Under the pieces are notes generated by a model. It had not been told where the DNA came from. It saw only the letters and a program-made list of their open reading frames with translations, and made no database searches. From Mesorhizobium sp. SOD10 (GTDB lineage: Bacteria > Pseudomonadota > Alphaproteobacteria > Rhizobiales > Rhizobiaceae): a stretch of DNA of 64,000 nt. Every line of letters starts with the position of its first letter. The stretch's first letter is position 1. Of this stretch, positions 8,940 to 17,688 are shown in pieces. Location of the stretch: the NCBI GenBank assembly GCA_000824805.1, contig CCNA01000060.1, positions 186,001 through 250,000 of the forward strand, in the 5' to 3' direction. Position numbers and translations under genes: made by a program.

Positions 8940-10414
8940 TCGGCGCCGCAGCCGCATGGGCCTCTGACGATCGCCTTTGAAGCCGAGGGCTTTAGAACCG
9001 CGCCCGGCAGCGCTCCGGTGGCTCGGCCCTTGCGCCAGACCGATACGCCGTTCACGAAGACATGCTCGATACCGGCGGCCGGGCGGCGCGGCTCCTCGAA
9101 AGTGGCGGTGTCGATGATCGTCTCGGGGTCGAAGATGACGAGGTCGGCGAAATTGCCTTCCGCCAGAATGCCGCGCTGCTCGATGCCGAATTCGCCCGCG
9201 GGCAGCCCGGTCATGCGGAACACGGCCTCTTCGAGGGTGAGTAACCCGATGTCACGCGCATAGTGCCCAAGCACACGCGGAAAAGTGCCCCAGAGGCGGG
9301 GATGGGGATGAATGTCGTGCGGCAGGCCGTCCGAGCCGATCATGGTGCGCGGATGGGCAATGATGTTGCGGACATCGTCCTCATCGAGTTGGAAGTAGAC
9401 CGCGCCCGCCGGCAGCAGCCGCTCGCCTGCCTCGCGCTCGGTGCAGTTCCATTTGCGGGCGATATCGGCGATTTCGCGCCTCGCCATCTCCGGATGCGGA
9501 TCGGACCAGGTGATGAGAATCTTCAACCCGGTGTCGCAGCGCTCCAGCCGAAGCACCGTCGAGCTTGCGGCATAGGGGTAGACGTCCATGCCGATGTCCA
9601 TCGTCTCGCGTGCCCGGTCGATCCTCTCCAGCGAGGGCCGGCTCTTGCCGAAATTGGCGCGACCAGTGCACTGGTGGTGCGAGATGAAGAGCTTGCCGCC
9701 GGCATGATCGGCGATATCGATCGCTTCCTCGATCGCCTCGTCCATCGTCTCGAAATAGTTGCGGGTGTGGGTGACATAGGGACCGCCGAGCTGCGCGGCG
9801 GTGGCCGCTAAAGCCTTGACCTCGTCGGTCGAGGAGTTGACGGCCGGCGGATAATCGAGGCCGGTGCTGAGGCCGAACGCGCCCTCGGCCATGGCCTCGG
9901 CGACCGCTTCCTGCATCGCCGCCGTTTCGGCTTCATTGGCCGGCCGGTCGGTCACCGGCATGCAGCGTTGGCGCAGAGTAGTGTGGCCGACAAGCAGGGC
10001 AGCGTTGGTGGCGATGCCGCAGCGCTTCAGCTCGGCGACATAATCGGCAAAACGGTCGAAGCGGAAATTCTCGCGGCCGCCGACCAGCGTGAAGGGCGGC
10101 GGCGGGGTCTTGTCGACCAGCAGCGGCGCGAGGCTGACGCCGCAATTGCCCGCAATCACCGTCGTCACGCCCTGGCTGATCTTCGGGTCCATGCCGCGCG
10201 GAGCAAGCAGCGCGCCGTCGTCATGGGTATGCACGTCGATGAAGCCGGGAGCCACCACCTTGCCCTTTGCATCGATCTCCTCGATTGCCTGCGCGTCACC
10301 CAGCCGGCCGATGGCGGCGATGCGGTCGCCGGTGACTGCGATATCGGCCTCGAACGGCTTCGAGCCGTCACCTGCGATCAGCGCCGCGTGGCGGATGACG
10401 AGATCATAAGGCAT
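8924..10414 (-). CDS. N-acyl-D-amino-acid deacylase family amidohydrolase
   Basis: A 496-residue D-aminoacylase/D-glutamate deacylase family protein, which removes acyl groups from N-acyl-D-amino acids using zinc. Ligands include H62 and H64 (DVHTHDDG), C91 in AGNCG, paired histidines in FISHHQC, and a late Asp in GSDGLPHDIHPHPR, all typical. I start at the ATG at 10414 (MPYDLVIRHA) because the upstream in-frame extension runs through an intergenic repeat. It is the last gene of the minus-strand operon, and its 3' end overlaps the facing frameshifted hydrolase gene by 16 bases. D-stereospecificity fits the D-carbamoylase across the strand. Confidence 0.85.
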   Translation of the reverse strand: MPYDLVIRHAALIAGDGSKPFEADIAVTGDRIAAIGRLGDAQAIEEIDAKGKVVAPGFIDVHTHDDGALLAPRGMDPKISQGVTTVIAGNCGVSLAPLLVDKTPPPPFTLVGGRENFRFDRFADYVAELKRCGIATNAALLVGHTTLRQRCMPVTDRPANEAETAAMQEAVAEAMAEGAFGLSTGLDYPPAVNSSTDEVKALAATAAQLGGPYVTHTRNYFETMDEAIEEAIDIADHAGGKLFISHHQCTGRANFGKSRPSLERIDRARETMDIGMDVYPYAASSTVLRLERCDTGLKILITWSDPHPEMARREIADIARKWNCTEREAGERLLPAGAVYFQLDEDDVRNIIAHPRTMIGSDGLPHDIHPHPRLWGTFPRVLGHYARDIGLLTLEEAVFRMTGLPAGEFGIEQRGILAEGNFADLVIFDPETIIDTATFEEPRRPAAGIEHVFVNGVSVWRKGRATGALPGAVLKPSASKAIVRGPCGCGADHSAS

Positions 10415-10439
10415 CGAGCTGCTTTCAACTCTTTTGTTC

Positions 10440-10489
10440 GAGCATGATCTTTTCCGAAAACCGGCTCCCACTTTTCGGAATCATGCTCT
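10440..10489. repeat. Intergenic palindromic repeat, copy 1
   Basis: Imperfect inverted repeat: the left arm AGCATGAT...CCGAAAA is matched by a right arm whose reverse complement reads AGCATGATTCCGAAAA. It fills most of the 73-base gap between the MttB-family gene and the deacylase gene, touching the MttB stop codon. Similar copies lie at 12058, 47223, 56032 and 59254. In RNA it would form a hairpin that could stabilise or partly terminate the operon message. Confidence 0.75.
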
Positions 10490-12029
10490 AAGCTTCCGGA
10501 TTGGCCGCGATTTCCTCGCGGCGGCGCGCGACATAGGCATCGAGCGCCTCGCGGATCGCGGGATCCATCACCGGCTCCTCATAGTCGTGCAGAGCCTGCT
10601 GCCAGAGCTCGGTCGCCCGCTCCAAGGCGTCCTTGCGGCCGGCCTCCTGCCAGGCACCGTAGTTCTGCCAGTTGGACAGCATCGGCTGATAGAAGGCCGT
10701 TGTGTAGCGCGACATGGTGTGCTCGGCGCCGAAGAAATGGCCGCCAGCCGGCACCGACTTGATCGCTTCGAAGCCGAGGTCGTCCTCCTGGAACGGCAAG
10801 GGCCGCAGGAACTCCATCATGTTCTGCAGGATCTCGACGTCCAGCACGAGCTTCTCGTAGGACGCGGTCAGCCCGCCCTCCAGCCAGCCGGCGGCATGGT
10901 AGATCAGATTGGCGCCGCCCAGCACCGCGCCCCATGTCGCCATCTCGGTTTCGTAGGCCGCCTGCAGATCGACCACGTTGGAGGCATTCGCGTTGGAGGT
11001 GCGGTAGGGCAGGTTGTAACGCCGTGCCAACTGTCCGGCGATGATGTTGGCCTTGGCGTTCTCCGGCGTGCCGAAAGCCGGCGCACCCGACTTCATGTCG
11101 ACATTGGAGGTGAAGGCGCCATACATCACCGGCGTGCCGGGGTTGACGAGCTGCGTCAGCGTCACGCCGAACAGCGCTTCGGCATTCTGCTGGCAGAGCG
11201 CCGCGGCAAGCGTCACCGGCGTCATCGCGCCCATCAGCGTGAAGGGCGTCACCGTCACCGGTTGGCCATGCTCGGCCATGGCGATCAGGCCTTCGGCCAT
11301 CGCGTCGTCGAACAGGCGCGGCGAGTTGATCGAAATGATTGTCGTAACACCTGGCGAAGCGCGCATCTCCTCGACCGAGATGCCGCGCGCGATGGCCATC
11401 ATGTTGATGCCGTCCATCGCCCTGGCGCGGCCGATCGCGGTGCAATGGAAGGAGAGGTCGCTCAGCGTCAGATTGGCGTGGTAGGTGTCGAGATGGCGTG
11501 AATTGGCCGGCAATTCGATCGGCGCCACCACCTGGTTGCCGATGATGTGGATGGCGTTGAAGTGGTGCGCCAGCCGGATGAAGTTCTGGTAGTCGGGCAG
11601 GTTGCCGGGGCGGCGGCCGTTGATGCGGTCATGCACGTTGGGCGGACCGGCGACCAGGCCGAAGACCAGCGAATTGCCGCCGAAATGGACCCGCTTGTCC
11701 GGATTGCGGCTGGTCAGCGTGAAGGACGAGGGCACGTTACGCAGCGCGTCGGTGACGATGCTCTCGTCGATGCGGATGGTCCGCTCCGTGCGATCGACGA
11801 TGGCGCCGGCTTTGGCGAACAGGTCCATCACCTTTTCGCTCATGACCCGGATGCCGAGCTCCGACAGAATGCGCATCGAGGTCTTGTGCAGTTGCTCGAT
11901 GCGCTCCTCGTCGAGCAACTGCATGGGCGGGTAGGGGTTTTTCACGCTCTGCCACGGCAGTTGCGCGATGCCGCCACCGCCGCGTCCGAGCTTCGATCTG
12001 CGGCCACCGCCGCGCCTGTCCTGTGACAT
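10488..12029 (-). CDS. Trimethylamine methyltransferase (MttB) family, non-pyrrolysine
   Basis: A 513-residue MttB-superfamily protein. True trimethylamine methyltransferases contain pyrrolysine at an in-frame TAG; this reading frame is uninterrupted, so it belongs to the non-Pyl group that includes glycine-betaine methyltransferases, which move a methyl group from a quaternary amine to a corrinoid protein. Family landmarks include LHKTSMRILSELGIRVMS near the N-terminus and central VTPFTLMGAMTPVT. The ATG at 12029 has AAGGGGA 8 bases upstream; the N-terminus is an Arg/Gly-rich tail. No corrinoid protein, reactivase or second methyltransferase gene is visible in the window, so its partner is unknown. 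Confidence 0.83.
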   Translation of the reverse strand: MSQDRRGGGRRSKLGRGGGGIAQLPWQSVKNPYPPMQLLDEERIEQLHKTSMRILSELGIRVMSEKVMDLFAKAGAIVDRTERTIRIDESIVTDALRNVPSSFTLTSRNPDKRVHFGGNSLVFGLVAGPPNVHDRINGRRPGNLPDYQNFIRLAHHFNAIHIIGNQVVAPIELPANSRHLDTYHANLTLSDLSFHCTAIGRARAMDGINMMAIARGISVEEMRASPGVTTIISINSPRLFDDAMAEGLIAMAEHGQPVTVTPFTLMGAMTPVTLAAALCQQNAEALFGVTLTQLVNPGTPVMYGAFTSNVDMKSGAPAFGTPENAKANIIAGQLARRYNLPYRTSNANASNVVDLQAAYETEMATWGAVLGGANLIYHAAGWLEGGLTASYEKLVLDVEILQNMMEFLRPLPFQEDDLGFEAIKSVPAGGHFFGAEHTMSRYTTAFYQPMLSNWQNYGAWQEAGRKDALERATELWQQALHDYEEPVMDPAIREALDAYVARRREEIAANPEA

Positions 12030-12057
12030 CGGATCATTCCCCTTCGATTCTTGTTCT

Positions 12058-12104
12058 CGCAATTCCGGGCGGAAAACCGCTGCGCACTTTTCCTGGAACT
12101 GCTT
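12058..12104. repeat. Intergenic palindromic repeat, copy 2
   Basis: Inverted repeat built on AATTCCGGGCGGAAAACC and TTTTCCTGGAACT. It differs at only about six positions from the copy at 56032-56078. It occupies the 75-base gap between the D-2-hydroxyacid dehydrogenase and MttB-family genes, the only other sizeable gap in this operon besides the one filled by copy 1. Confidence 0.75.
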
Positions 12105-13073
12105 TCAGTAGCCGCGTTCCGGATTGACCACATTCTCCAGCGGCTCGCCTTTGCGGTAGCGCGCCAGATTGTCGGCGAACATGCGCACCGACTTGATGTC
12201 CCAGCCGTCATAGACCGCCGCGCAATGGGGCGTGACGGCGACGTTGTCGTAGCCCCAGAGCGGGTGCTCGGCCGGCAGCGGCTCGGTCGCGAAGACGTCG
12301 AGCGCCGCGCCCTTGATCCGCTTGTTGTCGAGCGCGCTGAGCAGTGCGGCTTCCTCGACGACGCCGCCGCGCGAAATGTCGATGAGGACAGCGGACGGCT
12401 TCATCGCGGCGAAGGCAGCCTCTCCAAGCAGGCCGCGCGTGGTCGGCAGCAGAGGCACGCAGCAGACGATGAAATCGGCGCGGCCGATCAGTGCCAGCAG
12501 TGCATCGGGGCCATGCACCTCGTCGAGCGACGGCATCGGCTTCGGTCGGGCGCGGATGCCCAGCGTGCTCATGCCCATCGCCTGCGCGCGGCGCGCGACG
12601 GCCTCGCCGGTCTTGCCGAGGCCGACGATGAGGACGGTCTTGCCCTCGATAGGCTCGACGCGGCCGCCCCCCCATTGGCGAGCCTGCTGTCGCCGTTCGA
12701 AGCCGCGCAGGTCGAGCGAGAAGGACAGCATGGCGCCGAGCGCATATTCGGCCAGCATGCCGGCGGCGACACCGGCCGAATTGGTAACCGTCACACGCGC
12801 CGGATCCCAGCGCCCGAGATGGTCGGTGCCGGAGCCGCCGATCGACACCCATTTGACTGTCGGGCTCTCGACGAGGGCCTGGCGCGGATAGCGCGGCGTG
12901 CCGTCAAAGCGGATTGAATAAACCACTTCCGCGGCAATCCGCTCGATCAGCGCGGGAAGGCCGGCATAGGTGTCGCAGGCATGGACATCGAGATCCGGGT
13001 GCGTCTCGGCGAGCACGGCAAGCGCGCCGGCCGGCTTGTCGGTGTGCAGGATGATTGTTGGGCGCGCCGACAT
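12105..13073 (-). CDS. D-2-hydroxyacid dehydrogenase family protein
   Basis: A 322-residue NAD(P)-dependent D-2-hydroxyacid dehydrogenase, interconverting 2-keto acids and D-2-hydroxyacids. The nucleotide-binding loop is GLGKTGEAVARRA; the catalytic Arg lies in DISRGGVVEE, Glu in DVFATEPLP and His in VTPHCAA. The start at 13073 lies 7 bases from the stop of the DapA-family gene; an upstream in-frame ATG at 13160 would reach back into that gene. In this operon it could reduce a keto acid left after deamination, but which one is not known. Confidence 0.85.
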   Translation of the reverse strand: MSARPTIILHTDKPAGALAVLAETHPDLDVHACDTYAGLPALIERIAAEVVYSIRFDGTPRYPRQALVESPTVKWVSIGGSGTDHLGRWDPARVTVTNSAGVAAGMLAEYALGAMLSFSLDLRGFERRQQARQWGGGRVEPIEGKTVLIVGLGKTGEAVARRAQAMGMSTLGIRARPKPMPSLDEVHGPDALLALIGRADFIVCCVPLLPTTRGLLGEAAFAAMKPSAVLIDISRGGVVEEAALLSALDNKRIKGAALDVFATEPLPAEHPLWGYDNVAVTPHCAAVYDGWDIKSVRMFADNLARYRKGEPLENVVNPERGY

Positions 13074-13080
13074 CGCTGCC

Positions 13081-13989
13081 TCAATCGCGGCCGATATGGT
13101 CGGCTGCGCTGCCGAGGGCGGCAAGCAGCGCCTGGCCGCTTTCCAGCGTCGCGTTCTCATGCGGTGCGCGCAGATTCAGCCAGCGCCGGTCGCCGGACTT
13201 GACCGCAAGCACCGCCTTCATCGCCGGGATCAGCCCGGCATCCTGGATCACTTTCCGGAACGCCTTGACGGCGGCATCCGCCTCGGCGAAGTCCTCGCCC
13301 TTCCGAGCCGCGTCATAGAGGCGGCGGATGGCGGCGGCGTTCAGATTGACCGTGGCCGAAATGCAGCCGGCCGCGCCGTTTGCCAGACCCTTGGTGAGCT
13401 GCGCCTCGGAACTCGGGAAGACAGCGACATCCGGCGCGGCGGCGATGACGGACGCCGTGTTGTTCCAGTCGCCGGCGCTGTCCTTGTAGGCCACGACCGT
13501 GTCCGGAAATGCTTTGCTCAGCCTTGCCGTCAGCGCCGGGCTGACCGGCACACCGGAATTCTGCGGGATATGGTAGAGGATCACGCGCATCGAAGGTTTT
13601 GCCACCTTCTCGATCAGTTCGCTGTAATAGCGCGCCTGGCCGTTGTCGCCGGCGCCGGTGTAGAAGAAGGACGGCAGCACCATGACCGCAGCGCAGCCGA
13701 GGGCCACAGCATGCGCCGACAATTCGACCGTTTCGGGAAGCGCGGTGACGCCGGTGCCGGGCATCAGCCGGTCCGGTGCGATGCCGGCCTCGACCAGCCA
13801 TTCCAGCGCCTGCATGCGCTCGCGCAGCGACACCGACAGCGCTTCGCCCGTCGTTCCGAAGGGCGAGAGGAAATGCGCGCCTTGGCCGAGCACCCATTTG
13901 GCATGGGAGGTCCAGAGATCGCGCGCGATGCGGCCGTCGTCTTCGAACGGCGTCAGGATGGGAGCGATGGTTCCTTGCGGGCGGGTCAT
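13081..13989 (-). CDS. DapA/NAL-family aldolase
   Basis: A 302-residue class I aldolase/dehydratase of the dihydrodipicolinate synthase family. It shows the phosphate-loop-like GTTGE (residues 45-49), Y139 in VILYHIP and the Schiff-base lysine K169 in VAYKDSAGD. Members cleave or form 2-keto acids with pyruvate or act as 2-keto-sugar dehydratases; catabolic operons often use them for the second role. It overlaps soxG by 4 bases and lies 7 bases from the dehydrogenase gene. A role in lysine synthesis is unlikely in this setting. Confidence 0.85.
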   Translation of the reverse strand: MTRPQGTIAPILTPFEDDGRIARDLWTSHAKWVLGQGAHFLSPFGTTGEALSVSLRERMQALEWLVEAGIAPDRLMPGTGVTALPETVELSAHAVALGCAAVMVLPSFFYTGAGDNGQARYYSELIEKVAKPSMRVILYHIPQNSGVPVSPALTARLSKAFPDTVVAYKDSAGDWNNTASVIAAAPDVAVFPSSEAQLTKGLANGAAGCISATVNLNAAAIRRLYDAARKGEDFAEADAAVKAFRKVIQDAGLIPAMKAVLAVKSGDRRWLNLRAPHENATLESGQALLAALGSAADHIGRD

Positions 13990-14567
13990 GGATGTCCTCT
14001 ATGCTGGTGGCCGGCCACCGCCGCGACGGCGCGGGCGAAGTAGGCCGAAGCGGTGATGTCGAAGAGTATGTCGAAACCCGTCGGCGAACGGAACGCCACG
14101 GCTTCGATATGGCCGACGCGCGTCTGCGCGATATCGTCGACGCCGAATTTTTGCGGTCTCAGGTCCAGCGCGCAAAGGCCGCTCATCGCTTCGACAAGGC
14201 GGGGACCGGAAAGCCGCATCCACGCCCAGCCTTCCTCGCGCCATGATGAGTAGCCTTTCGGCGCCACCGCGGTCAGCCAGGCGGCTTTGATCTGGGCGAG
14301 TGTCTCGCCGGCATTCTCGGCGAGAAACAGGATGTCCTCGTTACCGAGGCGCAGGACCCGCATGCCGCGATGGTCGCCGATGCGGTTGACGGCGGGGAGG
14401 GGAACGCCTTGCGCCGCGAGCCAGGCGGCGCTGCCGCCGCCTTTCAGACCGAAGCATGGCTTGCCGGTAAGATCGCTCAGCACGACCGCGCCGGAAATCA
14501 GCTTCGTGCCGTCGGCCGCGCCGCCGGGCACGAAGGGGTAGATGTGAGTCGCTGCGCCGGCGGTCAT
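13986..14567 (-). CDS. soxG: Sarcosine oxidase gamma subunit-like
   Basis: A 193-residue protein matching the gamma subunit of heterotetrameric sarcosine oxidase by position, size and pattern: an N-terminal sheet region, a central EDILFLAEN segment and a C-terminal VGHIEAVAFRSPTGFDILFD segment that resembles the GcvT-like fold. It abuts the alpha-subunit gene with no gap and overlaps the aldolase gene. The subunit is structural and has no known catalytic residues. The assignment leans on gene order, because gamma subunits diverge quickly. Confidence 0.78.
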   Translation of the reverse strand: MTAGAATHIYPFVPGGAADGTKLISGAVVLSDLTGKPCFGLKGGGSAAWLAAQGVPLPAVNRIGDHRGMRVLRLGNEDILFLAENAGETLAQIKAAWLTAVAPKGYSSWREEGWAWMRLSGPRLVEAMSGLCALDLRPQKFGVDDIAQTRVGHIEAVAFRSPTGFDILFDITASAYFARAVAAVAGHQHRGHP

Positions 14568-17423
14568 CTACATCTCCTGCCGCGCGTTGGTGGGATCGAA
14601 GAAGGCGTGGGCGACCACCGGCGCCTCGAGCAGTTCACCATCGCGGCACTTCACCGTCACGCGGCTGCCTTCGGCCTGGTCGTCGACATGGACATAGGCA
14701 AGCGCAATGTGAGCCTCGAGCGACGGCGAATATCCGATCGAGGTGATCTGGCCGACGGGTGCGCCTCCGCGCAGCACAAGGCAGCTTTCGCCGGGAATGT
14801 TGCGGGAGCCGGCGGGGAATTTTAGGCCGACCAGTTTGCGGGTCTGCCCGAGCCTTGCGCGCATCTCGATGGAGCGCTTGCCGACGAAGAACGGCTTCTT
14901 CTTCGAGACCGCCCAGCCGAAGCCCAGTTCGTCCGGCGTGGTGATCGCATCCGTGTCCTGCCCGATCAGGATGTGGCCTTTCTCCAGGCGCAAGATGCGC
15001 GATGCCTCCAGTCCGTAGGGGCGCAGACCGTGCGGCCGTCCGGCCGCCATCACCGCGTCCCAGAGACTGGGTGCCAGGCTCGAAGGGCAGTGCAATTCGT
15101 AGCTGAGCTCGCCGGTGAAGCCGATGCGCATCACGCGGACCGGAACACCGGCGACCATGCCGTCGCGGCCGCTGAGATAAGGGAAGGCGTCGCGGCTGAA
15201 ATCGATGTCGCTGTCCAGCGCCTGAAGCACCATGCGCGCCTTGGGTCCGGTGACGTTGAGGCCTGAGAACGCGCCGGTGAGGTTGAGCACGTCTACCTTC
15301 AGACGCCACTCGGCGTTCCAGAACAGCATGTCGGCATAGACGCGCGCGACGGCGCCGGTGGTCGCCGTGACGTAGAACTGGTCCTCGGCAATCCGGTAAG
15401 CGACGCCGTCATCGATCACCGAGCCCATCTCATTGAGCATCAGGCAATAGCGGACACGACCGACGGGTTGGTTGGCATGCGCCATGGTGTAGAGGCGGTC
15501 GAGAAACTCGCCGGCGTCCGGCCCGCGGATCTCCAGCTTGCCGAGCGTCGAGACGTCGAGCAGGCCGACGCCTTGGCGCACGGCGAGGATTTCCTCGCGG
15601 ATAGCCTCCTGCGCGCTGTTTGCATCGCCGTAATAATAGGGCCGCCACCATGCGCCAACCGGTTTCATCGCGGCATTCAGCGCGATGTGCCGCGCATGCA
15701 GCGCCGTGCGGCGCTCCAACACTTCCTGGTGGCCAGCGAGCACGCCGAGCGTTTCCGGCCCCACCGGAGGACGCGCCGTGGTGATACCGATCTCGCCGAC
15801 GGTCCGGCCGGTTGCCTCGGCGACGATCCGGGCGGTCGCCAGGGCAGAATGGCGCCCTTGGCTAGGACCCATGCCGACGGTGGTGAAGCGCTTGACCAGC
15901 TCGATCTCGCGATAGCCGTCCTTGGTCGCGTTCTGCAGGTCCTTGACCTGCAGATCCTCGTCGAAGTCGACGAAGTCGCGTCCCTTGGGGTCCGCTACGA
16001 TCTTCTGCACATAGCGTGGCCGGGCGGCCTTTGGTGTGACCGGAGGTTCCACCGTCGCTGCGTGGCCAAGTCGCGAAAGCGCGGTAGCAGCCGCGCGCGG
16101 GCCGCTGGCGATGGCGTCCTGCAGCTCGTCCGTTCCGGCGACGGCTCCGGCGAGATGGACGGGACCTTGCGGAAGCGTGATCGTCATCATCTGCGTCCCG
16201 GCATCGTAGCCCACCTTGCCTCCGGCCTGGCAGGGCAACTGCCATGCCGGCGTCTGGCCGATCGAAACGGTCAGCAGGTCGCAGGCGATCCAGCTTCCCC
16301 CGATACGGACGCGGGCAAGGTGACGATTTCCAGCCCTGCCCTCCGCCACCTCGATGGTTGCGTCCTTGCGGATGGCAACGCTCCTGCCGCGGAGCTCGGC
16401 TTCCAGCGGACCGGCCTCGCCGGCCGATCTCGGATCGACAAGTTCGACGACCGAGACGCCCGCGTCGAGCAGGTCGAGCGCCGTCCGGTAGCCGTCGTCA
16501 TTGGCGGCCAGCACCACCGCACTCTGGCCAGGCCGCACGCCATAGTGCCGGATCAGGCGCTGGGCAGCACCACTGAGCATGATCCCTGGCAGATCGTTGT
16601 TGCGGAAAACGGCCGGCTGCTCGATGGCGCCGGTCGCCAGGATCACCTCACGGGCGCGTGTCCGGTGGAGACGGTCGCCTTCGATCAGCGGCAGCCAGTT
16701 GTCTTCGTACCAGCCATTGCAGACGGTGCCGGTCAGCAGCCGGAGATTGGGCAGCGCCTCTAGCCGCGACGTAAGGCCGAAGAGCACCGCCGGATCGTAG
16801 CGGCCGTAGCTCAGCGAGCCGCCGATCTCGGGATTCTCGTCGCACAGGATCACATCGGCGCCGGCCTCGGCGGCGGCGATCGCGGCGCTCAACCCCGCCG
16901 GACCGGCGCCGACGACGAGCAGGTCGCAATGCAGATTCGTCTTGTCGAAATGCCGGTGCGGCGCCTTGGTGTCGACCACGCCCAAGCCCGCCTTGCGGCG
17001 GATCATCGGCTCCCAGAATTTCAGCCAGCTGTCGCGGCGCGGGCCCATGAAAGTGCGATAGTAGAAGCCGACCGGCAGGAAGCGGCCGAACCTGTCCATG
17101 ACCGCGTCGCGGTCGCGCTCGAGCGAGCCGTTGACGTTCTGCGCGCAGACCCGCAGCCCTTCGCTGATCGGCGTGCGCTCGGCGGCTGTGTTCGGCTCGG
17201 ACGGCAGCTGCACCAGCGCGTTGGCGTCGGCTCCGGTCATCGACAGGATGCCGCGCGGGCGATGATATTTGAACGAGCGCGAGAGCACCCACTGGCCGGA
17301 GGCGGCAAGCGCGCTGGCGATGCTGTCGCCCTCATAGCCTTCGAAGGATTTGCCCTCGAAGCTGAAGCGGATAGGGCGGCTTCGGTCGATCCGGCTTCCG
17401 AGAGGGGCGGGCAGCCGGTTCAT
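14568..17423 (-). CDS. soxA: Sarcosine oxidase alpha subunit-like
   Basis: A 951-residue alpha subunit, near the usual length for this family. The N-terminal domain has the SFKYHRPRG segment, followed by an NAD-binding flavoprotein domain (VVGAGPAGLSAA, about residue 170) and a C-terminal GcvT-type folate-binding half (after about residue 570, with GKLEIRGPDAGEFLDRLYT). In known enzymes the N-methyl group of sarcosine is oxidised and handed to tetrahydrofolate in this half. The start at 17423 overlaps the delta-subunit stop (ATGA). Substrates other than sarcosine are possible given the unusual delta subunit. Confidence 0.88.
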   Translation of the reverse strand: MNRLPAPLGSRIDRSRPIRFSFEGKSFEGYEGDSIASALAASGQWVLSRSFKYHRPRGILSMTGADANALVQLPSEPNTAAERTPISEGLRVCAQNVNGSLERDRDAVMDRFGRFLPVGFYYRTFMGPRRDSWLKFWEPMIRRKAGLGVVDTKAPHRHFDKTNLHCDLLVVGAGPAGLSAAIAAAEAGADVILCDENPEIGGSLSYGRYDPAVLFGLTSRLEALPNLRLLTGTVCNGWYEDNWLPLIEGDRLHRTRAREVILATGAIEQPAVFRNNDLPGIMLSGAAQRLIRHYGVRPGQSAVVLAANDDGYRTALDLLDAGVSVVELVDPRSAGEAGPLEAELRGRSVAIRKDATIEVAEGRAGNRHLARVRIGGSWIACDLLTVSIGQTPAWQLPCQAGGKVGYDAGTQMMTITLPQGPVHLAGAVAGTDELQDAIASGPRAAATALSRLGHAATVEPPVTPKAARPRYVQKIVADPKGRDFVDFDEDLQVKDLQNATKDGYREIELVKRFTTVGMGPSQGRHSALATARIVAEATGRTVGEIGITTARPPVGPETLGVLAGHQEVLERRTALHARHIALNAAMKPVGAWWRPYYYGDANSAQEAIREEILAVRQGVGLLDVSTLGKLEIRGPDAGEFLDRLYTMAHANQPVGRVRYCLMLNEMGSVIDDGVAYRIAEDQFYVTATTGAVARVYADMLFWNAEWRLKVDVLNLTGAFSGLNVTGPKARMVLQALDSDIDFSRDAFPYLSGRDGMVAGVPVRVMRIGFTGELSYELHCPSSLAPSLWDAVMAAGRPHGLRPYGLEASRILRLEKGHILIGQDTDAITTPDELGFGWAVSKKKPFFVGKRSIEMRARLGQTRKLVGLKFPAGSRNIPGESCLVLRGGAPVGQITSIGYSPSLEAHIALAYVHVDDQAEGSRVTVKCRDGELLEAPVVAHAFFDPTNARQEM

Positions 17424-17686
17424 GCGCGTTCCCGCAGTTGCGAAGCGTCGAAGGTGCGGATGATCTCGTTGCTGACGAGATCGCGCTCGGCCAGGAAGAA
17501 ATAATTGCTCGGCACGTGCCGCCACCACTCGACCACAATGCCCTTGCGGTTCTCGGCTCGGAACAGATGGCGCGACCATTCCCTGTCGGCGGTGCCGTTC
17601 GGGTCGGGCCGCGCACGCACCGGGCCGAAAGACTGAAACTCGTCGATGTTGCGCGGGCCGTTCATGGGGCAGGTCAAAAGCTTCAT
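17420..17686 (-). CDS. soxD: Sarcosine oxidase delta subunit-like, zinc ligands missing
   Basis: An 88-residue delta-subunit homologue, recognised by MKLLTCPMNGPRN, DREWSRHLF and the gene order soxB-D-A-G. Classical delta subunits bind zinc through two cysteines in a CPxCG motif and a His-x3-Cys pair. Here C6 and H57 remain, but the partners are N9 and N61, so the classic four-ligand site cannot form. The rest of the fold (RAENRKGIVVEWWRH) is retained. The protein probably still serves as a structural subunit of a divergent branch of these enzymes. Confidence 0.8.
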   Translation of the reverse strand: MKLLTCPMNGPRNIDEFQSFGPVRARPDPNGTADREWSRHLFRAENRKGIVVEWWRHVPSNYFFLAERDLVSNEIIRTFDASQLRERA

Positions 17687-17688
17687 CG

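Noticed and set aside
10488..12029. Pyrrolysine use in the MttB homologue
   Set aside because: The reading frame has no in-frame TAG before its terminal stop codon, so no pyrrolysine is expected.
15468..16763. 431-residue open frame opposite soxA
   Set aside because: No ribosome site or family features; soxA is uninterrupted in the other direction.
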